Assembly: GCF_014839835.1 (NCBI RefSeq)
Contig: NC_071646.1
Location: 2,542,001-2,606,000, forward strand
Reading direction: 5' to 3'
DNA from: Dryobates pubescens
Taxonomy: Eukaryota > Chordata > Aves > Piciformes > Picidae
Length of the DNA: 64,000 nt
Positions 55,201 to 64,000 of the stretch are shown piece after piece (position 1 is the stretch's first letter; every line of letters begins with the position of its first letter). The position numbers and the translations under genes were made by a program. Under the pieces are notes generated by a model. The model had not been told where the DNA came from. It saw nothing but the letters and a program-made list of their open reading frames with translations, and did no database searches.

Positions 55201-58200
55201 AGAGTCTGTAACCAAGGGAGCTAAGGTAGGAGGAGAAGATTTGTCACCATATTCCCTATAAAAGGAAGAAAAGGCAGAACATGGCTTTCTGCTTGCTGCT
55301 TTGAAACCCATGGAGTGAACACATGTCACCCTGAGGAGTGGCCCTTGGATCTCCTTCTGCTAGTTCTAAGTGCTCCTCCTCCACACCCTCTGCTTCCCCC
55401 ATCAAGCTCCCTTTCAGACTGGGCAGGCTAGGAATCCAGAGGCAGACCACCTCATGTTGCCACAGCTGACCAGCTCTCTCCTTACAGAGTAAGAGTGCCT
55501 AAAATCAGAGCAGCTGGGCTCTTCCAGCTGCATTTCTGGGATCAATACCCTCAGGTTGAAGGGTCTGAACCAAGTCAACCATTTGATGTGTCTCCAGTAT
55601 GTGCAGGGGTCTCAGGATAGCAATCTGCTGCTGCCAGAACACTCTGGGCAGCAAAACCATGGAGATGATAGAATGGCTTAGGTTAGAAGGGACCTCAGAG
55701 ATCAGCTCCTCCAACCTCCCCACCAGGGGCAGGGACACCTCTCAACTAGACTCAGCTGCTCAAGGCCTCATCCAACCTGGCCTTGAACACCCCCAGGGAG
55801 GAGGCAGCCACAACCTCCTCCTACTGCAGAACTTCTTCCTAAGATTCAGTCTAAACTTCTCCCTCAGCTTCAAACCATTCTCCCTTGTCCTGTCTCTGGA
55901 GACCCTGATGAAAAGTCCCTCTGCAGCCCTCCTGGAGGATCTCTTCAGGTATGGGAAGGCAGCTCTAAGGTCCCCCTGGAGTCCTCTCCAGGCCAAATGT
56001 AAGCTGCACCCAAACTGCTCAATGTCTTGAGCTGACAGACGGAGCCTAGTGGGGCTCAGACCTTGCTCTCAGCAACCACAGCATCCTGGTTACACACTTC
56101 ACCCAGTGCCTGGCAATGTACCCACCAGAGGTGATCCAGGTAAGTGTGCAGCACAGCAAAACCCTTCCCCTTCATCCCAGCAGCCAGCATCTCTGCAGTG
56201 GACATAGTGGCAACTCCAACAGCTACTGGAGCTCTGGGAAAAGAAGGGAAGTGTCAGAGCAGGAGAGCACAAATACAGCCTCCCATGGGGGCTGTGCCAG
56301 GCTGCTGTGCTGAGCTCTTCTGCAGTGTCCTTGGTATAGAATCAGAATTGTTTGGGTTGGAAGAGCTGTTAGAGCTCCACCATCCCACAGCCAGGAGAGG
56401 GGAAGGTCACCCAGGCAGGGGATGGCACCCACTGAACCTGGGGGGGCCATGGGGCTCAGGGCAGTTCAGAACTCAATGCAAATGTTGCCACCAGACAACA
56501 CAGAATCATAGATCCACAGAACTGTCAGGGATGGAAGGGACCTCAAGGCTCAGCCAGCTCCAACCCCCTGCCATGGGCAGGGACACCTCACACCACAGCA
56601 GGTTGCTCACAGCCACCTCCAGCCTGGCTGCAAACACCTCCAGGCATGAGGCTTCCACCACCTCCCTGGGCAACTTGTGCCAGGCTCTCACCACCCTCAT
56701 GGGGAAGAATTTCCTCCTAACATCCAAGCTGAATCAGTTTCTTCCATCCCCCCCAGTCCTATCCCTCCCTGACACCCTCAAAAGTCCCTCCCCAGCTTTC
56801 CTGTAGCCTCCTTAAGCTACTGGGAGGCCACAGTTAGGTCTCTTTATAACCTGTGGGGGCATTTGTAAAGCACCTAGCTATCTCCTGCCCCTGTCCCATC
56901 TTTCTCATAAAAGTTGCACAGAATCCCAAGGTCTGAAGGTTCTGAAGGTTGTGCAGGGACACATTCTCCACTTCTATGACAAGCAGGAGCACTGCCAAGA
57001 GACTGCTGGTGAGGGGGGAAAAACAGCTTGAGAACTGCTAATGCACAGAAGAGCTGGAAGGGACCTCAGAGATCATCTGCTCCAGCCTCCCCACCATGGG
57101 CACCTCTCAGCTAGACTCAGCTGCTCAAGGCCTCATCCCACCTGGCCTTGAGCACCCCCAGGGAAGAGGCAGCCACAGCTTCCCTGGGCAGCCTGTGCCA
57201 GAGTCTCACCACCCTCCCAGTGAAGAGCTTCTTCCTCAGCTCCAGTCTAACCCTGCTCTGCCTCAGCTTCAAACCATTCCCCTTTGTCCTGCCTCTAGAC
57301 ACCCTCATGGAAAGTCCCTCTGCAGCCTTCCTGTAGGAGCCCTTCAGCCATTGGAAGGCAGCTCTAAGCTCCCCCCAGAGTCTTCTCTTCTCCAGGCTGA
57401 ACACCCCCAGTTCCCTCAGCCTGTCCTCATAGCAGAGCTGCTGCAGCCCTTGGAGCATCTTTGTGGCCCTCCTCTGGGCTCACTCCAGCAGCTCTGTGTC
57501 CTTCAGAACAGCTCTGCTTTGACTTCCTCATAATCCCCAGAGTCTCCCTTTACAAACCCAGCTTCAATTCATGTTCAGTTTCCAAGAGAAGAGATGAAGA
57601 AGAGAATGCTCCACACCTGTTTCCCAGGAGGGTGACAGCACAGAGTGTGCCCTGCTCCACTTGAGGAAAGCCAGAAGATGGCACCACAACCCCTGGCAGC
57701 ATCAGATCTGAAGAACAGAATCAAGCACATCCATTTCTCAATGAAAGGCTCAGCCACTGCCTCCCTCCACCCCCACCCCTCCTGTTACTCAGCAGAACCA
57801 GAAGCCTGTGAACAGCTGAGCACATGCCAGGGAAAACATGACTCTCTGTTTCTCCCAGTGAGGCAGCACTGCTTGCTTCCACCACCCTGTGGAGTAAGGG
57901 ATCCAGTTCACAAGGGTGCTGGGCACATCCCCACGACCTGCAGAAGAGCTGAGTGTGCTCAAGGTCCTCACCCTGCCAGCCCCAGAGGGAGTTTTGTGTT
58001 TAACAGGAGAGGTTTTGAGCTTGTTACTCTTCATTAATGACATGGAAAGAGAAAGCAGCAAGGCCATCTGGCTGGGACTGCCCATTTGCTCTTCCCTCTC
58101 CCCAGGGCAGCTTATCCCAGCAGCTGAGCAGAGAATGGGCTGAAATCTGCCACTGCTGACCCTTGATGTGACACAGCAGCTGCCCTCAGCTGTGACCTCT

Positions 58201-61200
58201 CCTCAGCTTGAGGAAGCAGCCTGCACCCTCTCCTTGCTCATGTGGCCAGCACACAGCATCCTGTTGTGTGCTTCCTTCTGCTTTCCATGCCTGGGATGGC
58301 CAGGCAGGCACGTGAGGCCAGAGCAGTTTTCCACTCTGCATGGGCAGCATCAAGGTCATCACCAACTGATGTGAAGGGCATCTGCTCTCCCTCACAGCAG
58401 CTGCAGTTGCCCAGAGCCTGCAGCCTCATGGGCTGAACCATGCTCTACTTTTGAAGGCACCTCACCATTCCCTCAGCACAGAGTCACAGAATGGTCTGGC
58501 TTGGAAAGGACTTTAAAGCTCATCCAGCTCCAAGCCCCCCTGCCATGGGCAGGGACACCTCCCACCAGCCCAGGTTGCTCCAGGCCTCATCCAGCCTGGC
58601 CTTGAACACCTCCAGGGTTGGAGACTCCAAAACCTGCTCCAGTGCAGTGGATTTCATGTGCATGCTGAAGAAGCCAGCACCACTTTTCCTCTCATTCTCT
58701 GGCACAACTGCTTTCAGCAAGCCTAGAGTGAGCTCTGCAACTGCAGCCAGGGCTGCACATCCCTGAGGAGAGCAAGCACAGGCAGACCTTAGCATGGCAA
58801 GGTAGCATGACAAGCTGGATTCATGGGACAGGCAGCACCACCAGCACTGCCTTGCTTCTCCTTCTTGTAACTGAATGCTGCCTAAGCCTGCTCCCTCCCT
58901 CCCACATCTGCAGCCCTGGCTAATCTCATGGCTTTTCCTCTCATTTAGGAGATGTGGCTCTACCTCTCCCCTGCCTTTGTTGGCCATTGTCTCAGGGGCC
59001 AGCTTCTTATCTTTGCATCATACCCAGAGGTAGCCTGGTTGCCATGGGAGATGAATGACCTGCAGCCCTCTTTCAACAAGGTCCTTCCCCTGTTAGCCAC
59101 ATTTATTTCTTCCCCCCAGAAACTAGGTCACTACAAGTCAGCAGCAAGGCCTCTCTCAGATGGCCATCAAGCACTTTCTTTCCCCAAAAGCAAACCAAGG
59201 AAACAGAGGGATCTGAGGGCTCCTTTAGCCAATGTGTGATGGGAAAGAGAGGTGCACTTCTCTTCACAGACTAGGGCTGCAGTGGCTGCAATTTAATCTC
59301 CTCCTGGTTGAGCAGCTCAGCAATTTCAAGTTTACAAAGCCCTGGCTCTCAGGAGTCTGAGCTGCAGCCAAAGCAGGCTCCAGAATAATAGACTCCTCCC
59401 TTGTTAGGCTTGATCCATAATTAGGTGGCAGAGCCAGTAAACCAGGAATTCAGCTCCAACCTCACCTGCACAAGCCCCAGTTTACTTGACAGGGATTGAA
59501 ACTGCAGGTTCCAATATAAACTCACTTCTTATCCACAGGGTAAGGCAGCTGACCTCTGGATGGGCAGGAGGCAGGATGAGCTAGCAAAGGAACTTGGCTG
59601 CTCCACCAAAGACAGACCAATGACACAGGGAGTTGGGTCCCAATCCAGAGCTGCTGATCACCTTGAGATGGTAAATCCAAGCCTGAGACTCCCTCATGGG
59701 AGAGGTCACTGCATTTACAGAGCTTAACCTACTGTGTTCCATCCACAAACTTGTTCACAGCTCATTTTCCTTCTCAGGACATGAGGAACTGTTGACTATT
59801 TCTCTACTCTTTACACCTTTGTTAAGCTCACCTTTTTGCCACTGGGACAGACACCACCCAGAAAGCCCCAAAGGCAACTCCTTTGTGCAGTGCAAGGGGT
59901 ACAAACCTCTCATGCTCTTACCTGCTCCTCCTGCCAGTTTCTGAAGCACTGGGGGCCATGTGGAAAAAGCAGGCAGAAGATCTGGGTAGACCCACAGAGT
60001 GTACACTGTCCCAAAGCAGAACCAAATGCAAAGAGGCATCATTAGAAACCCCCCAAGCTCTTGCTCTTTCCCACTTTGAAGACTAAGCAGTACAATGCTA
60101 ACCACAGCTAAACATTCTCCTGTTTCCTATGGGGCTGAGAGAGTTGGGGCTCTTCAGAGAGAAGGCTCCAGGGAGATCTTAAAGCAGCCTTCCAGTACAT
60201 GAAGAAGCTACAGGGGAGCTGGGGAGGGACTTTGGACAAGGGCTGGGAGCGATAGGATGAGAGGGAATGGGTTAGAGCTGGAGCAGGGGAGATTTAGCCT
60301 GGAGATGAGGAGGAGGAGATTGAGAGTGAGGGTGGTGAGACACTGGAACAGCTTGCCCAGGGAGGTTGTGGATGCCTCCTCCCTGGAAGTGCTCAAGGCC
60401 AGCAATCTGCAGGACCAGCATCCCTCCACTGGACAGTGGTACCCAGCCAGGCTGCTGCCAGGCACAGGGCAGGAGCTGCCTCTGAGCCCTCTAAAGCACC
60501 AAGTGAAAAGGTCCAGAAGCAGCTTAAATTCCCTTACTCCCTTCTGGGGAGGAAACCAGGAGGGTGAAATTGTGTCCTGATGCCCAGTAAGTAAAGAGGG
60601 ATTGCTATTATGATGACTCTTCATTATTAGGATGATGATTCTTTATTATGGATGTCATTATTAGCAGTGTTATTAACTATTATTATAACTATTACTACCA
60701 TGATAACTATTACTCTTCTCCACCATACCTGTTGGATAGAGAGCTCTCTCAATTTCAAACAGGATTGGGTTCTTGCTGTTGGTGTAAACAGTGACAGCCT
60801 CCCCTTTGTGTGAGTAGATTTTGATGACATTAAGCTCTTCCTTGTTTGGAATAAACTCAGTCAGCTGCTCAGCACTGAGGTTAGGAAAAGCTGCTGCAAC
60901 ATCAGCTCGTAGCTTTCTCCTGTGAGGAGGACAAGAAAAAAGCACAGCTGTGTTACAAAGCTCTCTGGAACAGCCCTAGAAGCATAGAATCAGCAGGGCT
61001 GGAAAAGACCTCAAGGATCATCAAGTCCAACCTGGCACCCAACACTTCCTTACTACTAGACCGTGGCAAGTGCCACAGCCAAGCCCCTCTGGAACACCTC
61101 CAGGGATGGGGACTCCACCACCTCCCTGGGCAGCACATCCCAACAGCTAACAACTCTCTCTGGGAAGAACTTTCTCCTCACCTCCAGCCTAAACCTCCCC

Positions 61201-62982
61201 TGGCACAGCTTGAGACTGTGTCCTCTTGTTCTGCTGCTGGTTGCCTGGAAGAAGAGCCCAACCCCCACCTGGCTCCAACCTCCCTTCAGGGAGTTGGAGA
61301 GAGCAAGAAGGTCTCCCCTGAGCCTCCTCTTCTCCAGGCTAAGCAACCCCAGCTCCTTCAGCCTCTCCTCCCAGGGCTGTGCTCCAGACCCCTCCCCAGC
61401 TTTGTTGCCCTTCTCTGGACACCTTCCAGCAGCTCAACATCTTTCCTAACCTGAGGAGCCCAGAGCTGGACACAGAACTCAAGGTGTGGCCTGAGCAGTG
61501 CTGAGCACAGGGCACAATGACCTCCCTGCTCCTGGTGGCCACACTGTGCCTGATGCAGGCCAGGATGCCATTGGCCTTCTTGGCACCTGGGAAATCCCTC
61601 CAAATCAATCCCAGAGCAGTGATCCTGGCTTGTTGGCTGTGCAGGAGATTCCCATTTTTTTCCACAGAGGATAATTTGAAGCATTTGTGTGCAGGTTTAC
61701 AAATGAGGCAGCTGTGTTAGGTGAATGCCAGGAAAGGGCCCAACATGCTTGCCCTGCTTGTCTTAGGTCTTTTCCAACCTGGTCTATTCTATTCTATTCC
61801 AGTCCAATCCATTCCTCTCCTCATCCTTAGACATCTCTCTGCAGTTCTTCTTGTCTTTGCCTTTGTTCTGCACTGACTGTGCTTCACAATCACAAGGAAG
61901 CTGGTGAGGGGTTTGGAGAGCTCTCAGGAGAGGCTGAGGGAGCTGGGGTTGTTCAGCCTGAAGAAGAGGAAGCTGAGAGGAGATCTCATTGCTCTCTACA
62001 GCTACCTGAAAGGAGGCTGGACTGAGGCTGGTGTTGGTCTATTCTCCCAGACAGCTAAGGACAGGACAAGAGGAAATGGCCTCAAGCTGCACCAAGGGAG
62101 GTTTGGGTTGGACATCAGGAACAATTTCTTCGCTGCAGGAGTGGTCAGGGCTTGGCACAGAGGCTGCCCAGGGAGGTGGTGGAGTCCCCATCCCCGGAGG
62201 TGTTCAAGAAACCTGTGGCCATGGCACTTGGCGCTATGGTTTGGTGGCCATGGTGGTGTTGGGCTGATGGTTGGACCTGATCTCAGAGCTCTTTGTAGAG
62301 CTCTTTAATGATGCTACGATTTCATTTCTGCTCCGAGCTCTGGAGCACAAATCCGGGTGTGTCAAACTTGCTCAGCCCAGGCTGATCTTGCAGCTCTGGC
62401 ACGGAGTGCAGCCAGATTTCCCTCTCCCCCCCTCGTTTCCACTCCTTTTCACGCCAGGGTGACTGGCACAAGGCAGGTTTGTGCGGCCAGTCGCAGAAGC
62501 ATCAAGAGAACCCAAAAGCTCAGCGACTCAGCCCCGCATCGCCACACCTGAACGCAACAGGCGGATCAGCCAGGCCTCGACACAGCCCATTTAAACCTCA
62601 TTTAATGACGGCAGCCCCTTCAGGCGGGAGCCACATCTCCCGCCGGGGCCGGGAGCACAGCGGCCGCAGCTCCCCGCGCAACCTCTGCCTGCCCCCAGCC
62701 CGCAGCGCTGCGGAGTCCTCGCAGCCGGGGAGGTCGCCGCCCCGCCGCCCTCACCGCCTCCTGCGCTGCGCCGAGACCGAAGCGTGGCGACTTCAGACGG
62801 AGGGGCAGCGGGACGGGCGCCGTGCGGGACGGGCGCCGTGCGGGACGGGCCCCCCCGCCACAGCACGGCCTCCGGGCCTCCCGGCGCGGCGCAGGGACTG
62901 TGGCCCGGCCCCGGCCCGGCACTCACCGATCGGACCCCTTGATGGCGGTGTTGGATCTCACCCGGAACGCCCTGGAGAACAT
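46211..62982 (-). CDS. EIF2D: EIF2D (ligatin), translation initiation factor 2D, complete
   Basis: EIF2D delivers initiator tRNA to the 40S P site without GTP and helps recycle post-termination complexes. Fifteen coding exons, 5' to 3' on the minus strand: 62982-62927, 60919-60729, 60005-59922, 57707-57617, 56233-56126, 55255-54984, 53756-53639, 51511-51466, 50876-50773, 48511-48353, 47666-47577, 47462-47367, 46803-46683, 46560-46386 and 46281-46211. Every border is GT/AG and every phase agrees. The total is 1,782 nt, or 593 residues (human 584). It begins [18 protein letters not shown]. The pre-PUA and PUA region covers about 1-175 and a variable acidic linker 178-267. The SWIB/MDM2-like region is at about 385-470 ([16 protein letters not shown]), and the SUI1 domain at about 505-580 ([32 protein letters not shown]). 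It ends in a basic GRKK tail. Confidence 0.98.
46888..47258 (+). mobile_element. CR1 LINE, 3' part
   Basis: GGCTGAGGGGAGCTGGGGGT to CACCCAAGCCATGCTATG. It lies between EIF2D exons 13 and 12, antisense to the gene. Confidence 0.9.
47667..48352. other. EIF2D intron 10
   Basis: Unique sequence between exons 10 and 11, nothing recognised. Confidence 0.6.
48885..49022 (+). mobile_element. CR1 LINE, 3' end
   Basis: GAGAGCCTGGAGTCCCCACC to TTCCAACCTTGGTGGTTGG. Confidence 0.88.
49145..49632 (+). mobile_element. CR1 LINE, 3' part
   Basis: GCAGCAGCTGTTGGAGGCCA to CAGCCTAAGCTCTTCTGTG. Confidence 0.9.
49633..50189. other. EIF2D intron 9, unique part
   Basis: Nothing recognised. Confidence 0.5.
50190..50745 (-). 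mobile_element. CR1 LINE, long 3' part
   Basis: ATCATAGACTCAAAGGATGT to the reverse transcriptase-adjacent text ACCCTCAGCTTTGCCTTGTT. It ends about 30 bases from the EIF2D exon 9 donor. Confidence 0.9.
51155..51440 (-). mobile_element. CR1 LINE, 3' part
   Basis: CCAGCCTCCCCACCATGGGC to CTGCAGCCTTCCTGCAGG. It ends about 25 bases from the EIF2D exon 8 donor. The 3' terminal 40 bases are missing. Confidence 0.88.
51787..52115 (-). mobile_element. CR1 LINE, 3' part
   Basis: ACAGAATGGTTTGGGCTGGA to CTTCTTGTAGCCCCCTCCAG. It lies between EIF2D exon 8 and the 20-bp minisatellite. Confidence 0.9.
52237..53618. repeat. 20-bp GC-rich minisatellite in EIF2D intron 7
   Basis: About 70 units of the AGCCCGGCCTGCAACCCCCG type. 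The half away from exon 7 carries CCTGCAA; the half next to exon 7 carries CGTGCAG. A transition zone with longer mixed units lies at about 52,800-52,990. It ends about 20 bases from the exon 7 donor (53,638). The EIF2D sense strand is G-rich (GGGGG in most units). The 568-, 538- and 295-codon frames here are artefacts. Confidence 0.95.
53822..54843 (-). mobile_element. CR1 LINE with reverse transcriptase remnant
   Basis: The longest CR1 copy here. The 3' terminus is at 53822 (GAACCATTGAATCAATAAGG). The minus frame 54828-54340 reads [20 protein letters not shown] and then [16 protein letters not shown], the CR1 reverse transcriptase palm with the catalytic DD; C replaces the usual F or Y before ADD. 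5' truncated, so it cannot move on its own. Confidence 0.93.
55256..55663. other. EIF2D intron 5, unique part
   Basis: Nothing recognised upstream of the exon 6 acceptor (minus strand CTTTTATAG). Confidence 0.5.
55664..55998 (-). mobile_element. CR1 LINE, 3' part
   Basis: GATAGAATGGCTTAGGTTAG to AGGTCCCCCTGGAGTCCTCT. Confidence 0.9.
56335..56395 (-). mobile_element. CR1 LINE, 3' terminal scrap
   Basis: TATAGAATCAGAATTGTTTG and GGGTTGGAAGAGC only. Confidence 0.6.
56501..56830 (-). mobile_element. CR1 LINE, 3' part
   Basis: GAATCATAGATCCACAGAAC to GCTACTGGGAGGCCACAG. Same subfamily as the copies at 2,946 and 44,049. Confidence 0.9.
57045..57490 (-). mobile_element. CR1 LINE, 3' part
   Basis: CAGAAGAGCTGGAAGGGACC to GCCCTCCTCTGGGCTCACTC. 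It lies about 125 bases downstream of the EIF2D exon 4 donor. Confidence 0.9.
57708..58481. other. EIF2D intron 3, unique part
   Basis: No repeat or gene recognised. Confidence 0.5.
58482..58640 (-). mobile_element. CR1 LINE, 3' end
   Basis: GAGTCACAGAATGGTCTGGC to GGGTTGGAGACTCCAAAACC. Confidence 0.9.
58641..59921. other. EIF2D intron 3, unique part
   Basis: Low in CpG, richer in A/T than the rest; nothing recognised. Confidence 0.5.
60130..60410 (+). mobile_element. CR1 LINE lacking its 3' end
   Basis: GGGGCTGAGAGAGTTGGGGC to GGAAGTGCTCAAGGCCAG. The usual last 100 bases are absent. Confidence 0.85.
60600..60715. repeat. AT-rich (TTATTA/ACTATTAT) patch
   Basis: Low-complexity stretch with ATTATTA and AACTATTAT units just downstream of the EIF2D exon 2 donor, unlike the GC-rich surroundings. 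Confidence 0.7.
60978..61590 (-). mobile_element. CR1 LINE, long 3' part
   Basis: AAGCATAGAATCAGCAGGGC to GCCATTGGCCTTCTTGGC. Confidence 0.93.
61762..61803 (+). mobile_element. CR1 LINE, 3' terminal scrap
   Basis: TTAGGTCTTTTCCAACCTGG then TCTATTCTATTCTATTCC, a slipped tail. Confidence 0.65.
61895..62325 (+). mobile_element. CR1 LINE, 3' part
   Basis: GGTGAGGGGTTTGGAGAGCT to TGATGCTACGATTTC. It stops at the edge of the EIF2D/DYRK3 CpG island. Confidence 0.9.
62326..62599. other. Edge of the EIF2D/DYRK3 CpG island
   Basis: EIF2D intron 1, unique; CpG density rises towards 62,600. Confidence 0.5.
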
Positions 62983-64000
62983 GGCGACCCCGGCCGCCGC
63001 CGCCGCCGCGCTGCCCTCAGGCCGCGGCAGCCGCCATGGCGCCCGTCCCGCGCGACAAAAGCGTCCGGGTGGAAACCGCCTCCCCGCGGCCTCGCTCCGA
63101 CCGCCCGGTCCGGTCCGGTCCGGTTCCCCCCCGCGCCCACCACCCACCCCTTGGGTCCGGCTCGATGCGAGGGCCGGGGGTCAGCCCGCGGCGCTCCTCG
63201 GTCTCCCTCCGCACGATCCCGGAGCGCCCGGGAATGGCGGCTTGGCTCCTAACGGAGCCTCTTCCCCAGCGCTTTGTTCTTGGGGGGGATGGTGGGGGGG
63301 TGGTCTCCCGGGGCGGGGGGCACCGAGAGAGGCGAGAAAGAAGGGGTAACGAAACCCGCAGGGTTCAGGAGAAACGTGGCGAGTGTTTAGCGAGGAGGCT
63401 GCACCCCCGCTGAGCAGCCCCGGTGAGCGGGGAGGGCTGCAGCAGACGGCGAAGCTCCGCTGCCAGGCGCCGCTCCTCCCGCCTCCCCCCCCCCCCCCCC
63501 GCCCCGCCGGTGTCGCCGCTGCGCACGCGCCGGGCGGGCGGTTCGGCGGGGGGGGGTTGGGGGGAGGGGGGGGGGAACGTTCCCGTGGCAACGGCCGGGC
63601 CAGTGGCGGGCGGCCGCAGCCTGCCCGGAGCCCGCAGGCTGGTCACGGCAGCTCTGGACGGCGGAGAGCGGGCAGGCGGCGGCGGCGCGGGGCCCGGCGG
63701 GGGATGGGGGCCGTCTCCCCCCGTCACCATGCTGCTGGGCAGGAAACCCGAGGCGCCCCTCGGTGCAGGTGAGGCGGGCGGGTGGGTGGCGGCCGCCGCC
63801 GCGGGGCCCGCTCGGGAGGGTGGGAGCGGGAGCGGAGAGGGCCAACCGGGGCCTCTCGGATTGGGGGGGGGGGGGGGGGGGGGGGGTCCTAGAGGGGGAA
63901 GCGGGATGGCGGCCTCGGGGTGTGCCCGGGGCAGAGCGAGGAGGCAGCGGGCAGCTCGCTGCGGGCAGATGCCCGCTGGGGCTTCTCCCGGGGGCGAAAA
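62600..64000. promoter_or_regulatory. CpG island, two-way promoter of EIF2D and DYRK3
   Basis: CpG-dense sequence lies between and around the two divergent start codons (62982 minus, 63729 plus), about 750 bp apart. No CR1 copy has entered it although both sides are full of them. It includes C and G runs at about 63485-63500, 63547-63575 and 63867-63886. There is no clear TATA box near either start, as usual for housekeeping CpG promoters. Confidence 0.85.
63729..63768 (+). CDS. DYRK3: DYRK3 first coding exon (5' end only)
   Basis: ATG at 63729 is followed by MLLGRKPEAPLGA and a strong donor (GCAG|GTGAGG) leaving one base. The start resembles the N-terminus of the sister kinase DYRK2 (MLTRKPSAA...). 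In human, DYRK3 starts divergently right beside EIF2D. DYRK3 is a class II dual-specificity kinase that dissolves stress granules and other condensates. The kinase domain lies beyond the window. Only 13 residues are seen, so the call depends mostly on synteny. Confidence 0.72.

Noticed and set aside
58643-58790. Minus frame [20 protein letters not shown]
   Set aside because: No match to EIF2D; every EIF2D exon is accounted for elsewhere.
59755-59920. Minus text [18 protein letters not shown] as EIF2D exon 4
   Set aside because: Only a weak look-alike of the human GLPQVQKGDL segment; the true exon 4 is at 57617-57707 with full homology and phase.
1-64000. LTR retrovirus-like elements
   Set aside because: No paired LTRs, primer binding site or gag/pol/env text seen; all interspersed repeats I could name are CR1.
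1-64000. tRNA, rRNA, CRISPR or bacterial-type operons
   Set aside because: None seen; the tandem arrays lack the spacer structure of CRISPR, and the window is plainly vertebrate.

Overview
This is a 64 kb window of a bird genome holding four neighbouring genes of the conserved IKBKE - RASSF5 - EIF2D - DYRK3 block (the order and orientations known from human 1q32). The class call rests on the avian form of RASSF5 and EIF2D and on the dominance of CR1 LINE copies with their typical 3' ends. About 55 CR1 pieces cover roughly a quarter of the window by my hand count. That is dense for a bird and makes a woodpecker-like lineage (Piciformes, known for CR1 expansion) a reasonable but unproven guess.

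Layout. (1) 1-3,287, plus strand: the last four coding exons of IKBKE, ending in the TBK1/IKK-epsilon type C-terminal coiled coil. (2) 3,288-8,000: IKBKE downstream region with an 82-bp minisatellite and CR1 pieces. (3) 8,304-41,087, plus strand: the complete RASSF5 coding region, with a long-isoform first exon (NORE1A type, C1 zinc finger) at 8,304, a second, RAPL-type first exon at 26,067, and four shared exons coding for the RA and SARAH domains. (4) 41,088-46,049: RASSF5 3' flank or 3' UTR. (5) 46,211-62,982, minus strand: complete EIF2D, for which all 15 coding exons were placed with matching splice phases, giving 593 residues. (6) 62,600-64,000: a CpG island acting as a two-way promoter for EIF2D and the first coding exon of DYRK3 (63,729, plus strand, running out of the window).

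The genes do different jobs: innate immune kinase, Ras/Rap effector, non-canonical translation initiation factor and dual-specificity kinase. They are neighbours by old synteny, not an operon.

The rest is intron filled with CR1 and with about a dozen tandem repeats of different unit lengths (11, 13, 20, 24, 45, 59, 82 bp and others). Three GC-rich minisatellites start within about 10 to 75 bp of a splice donor, and several others grow out of CR1 3' ends. I found no bacterial-type system, no CRISPR and no clear LTR element. The most interesting unexplained piece is an isolated CpG-bearing, repeat-free block at 14,380-14,925 inside RASSF5 intron 1. It could be a third RASSF5 first exon, an antisense small gene or a regulatory element.
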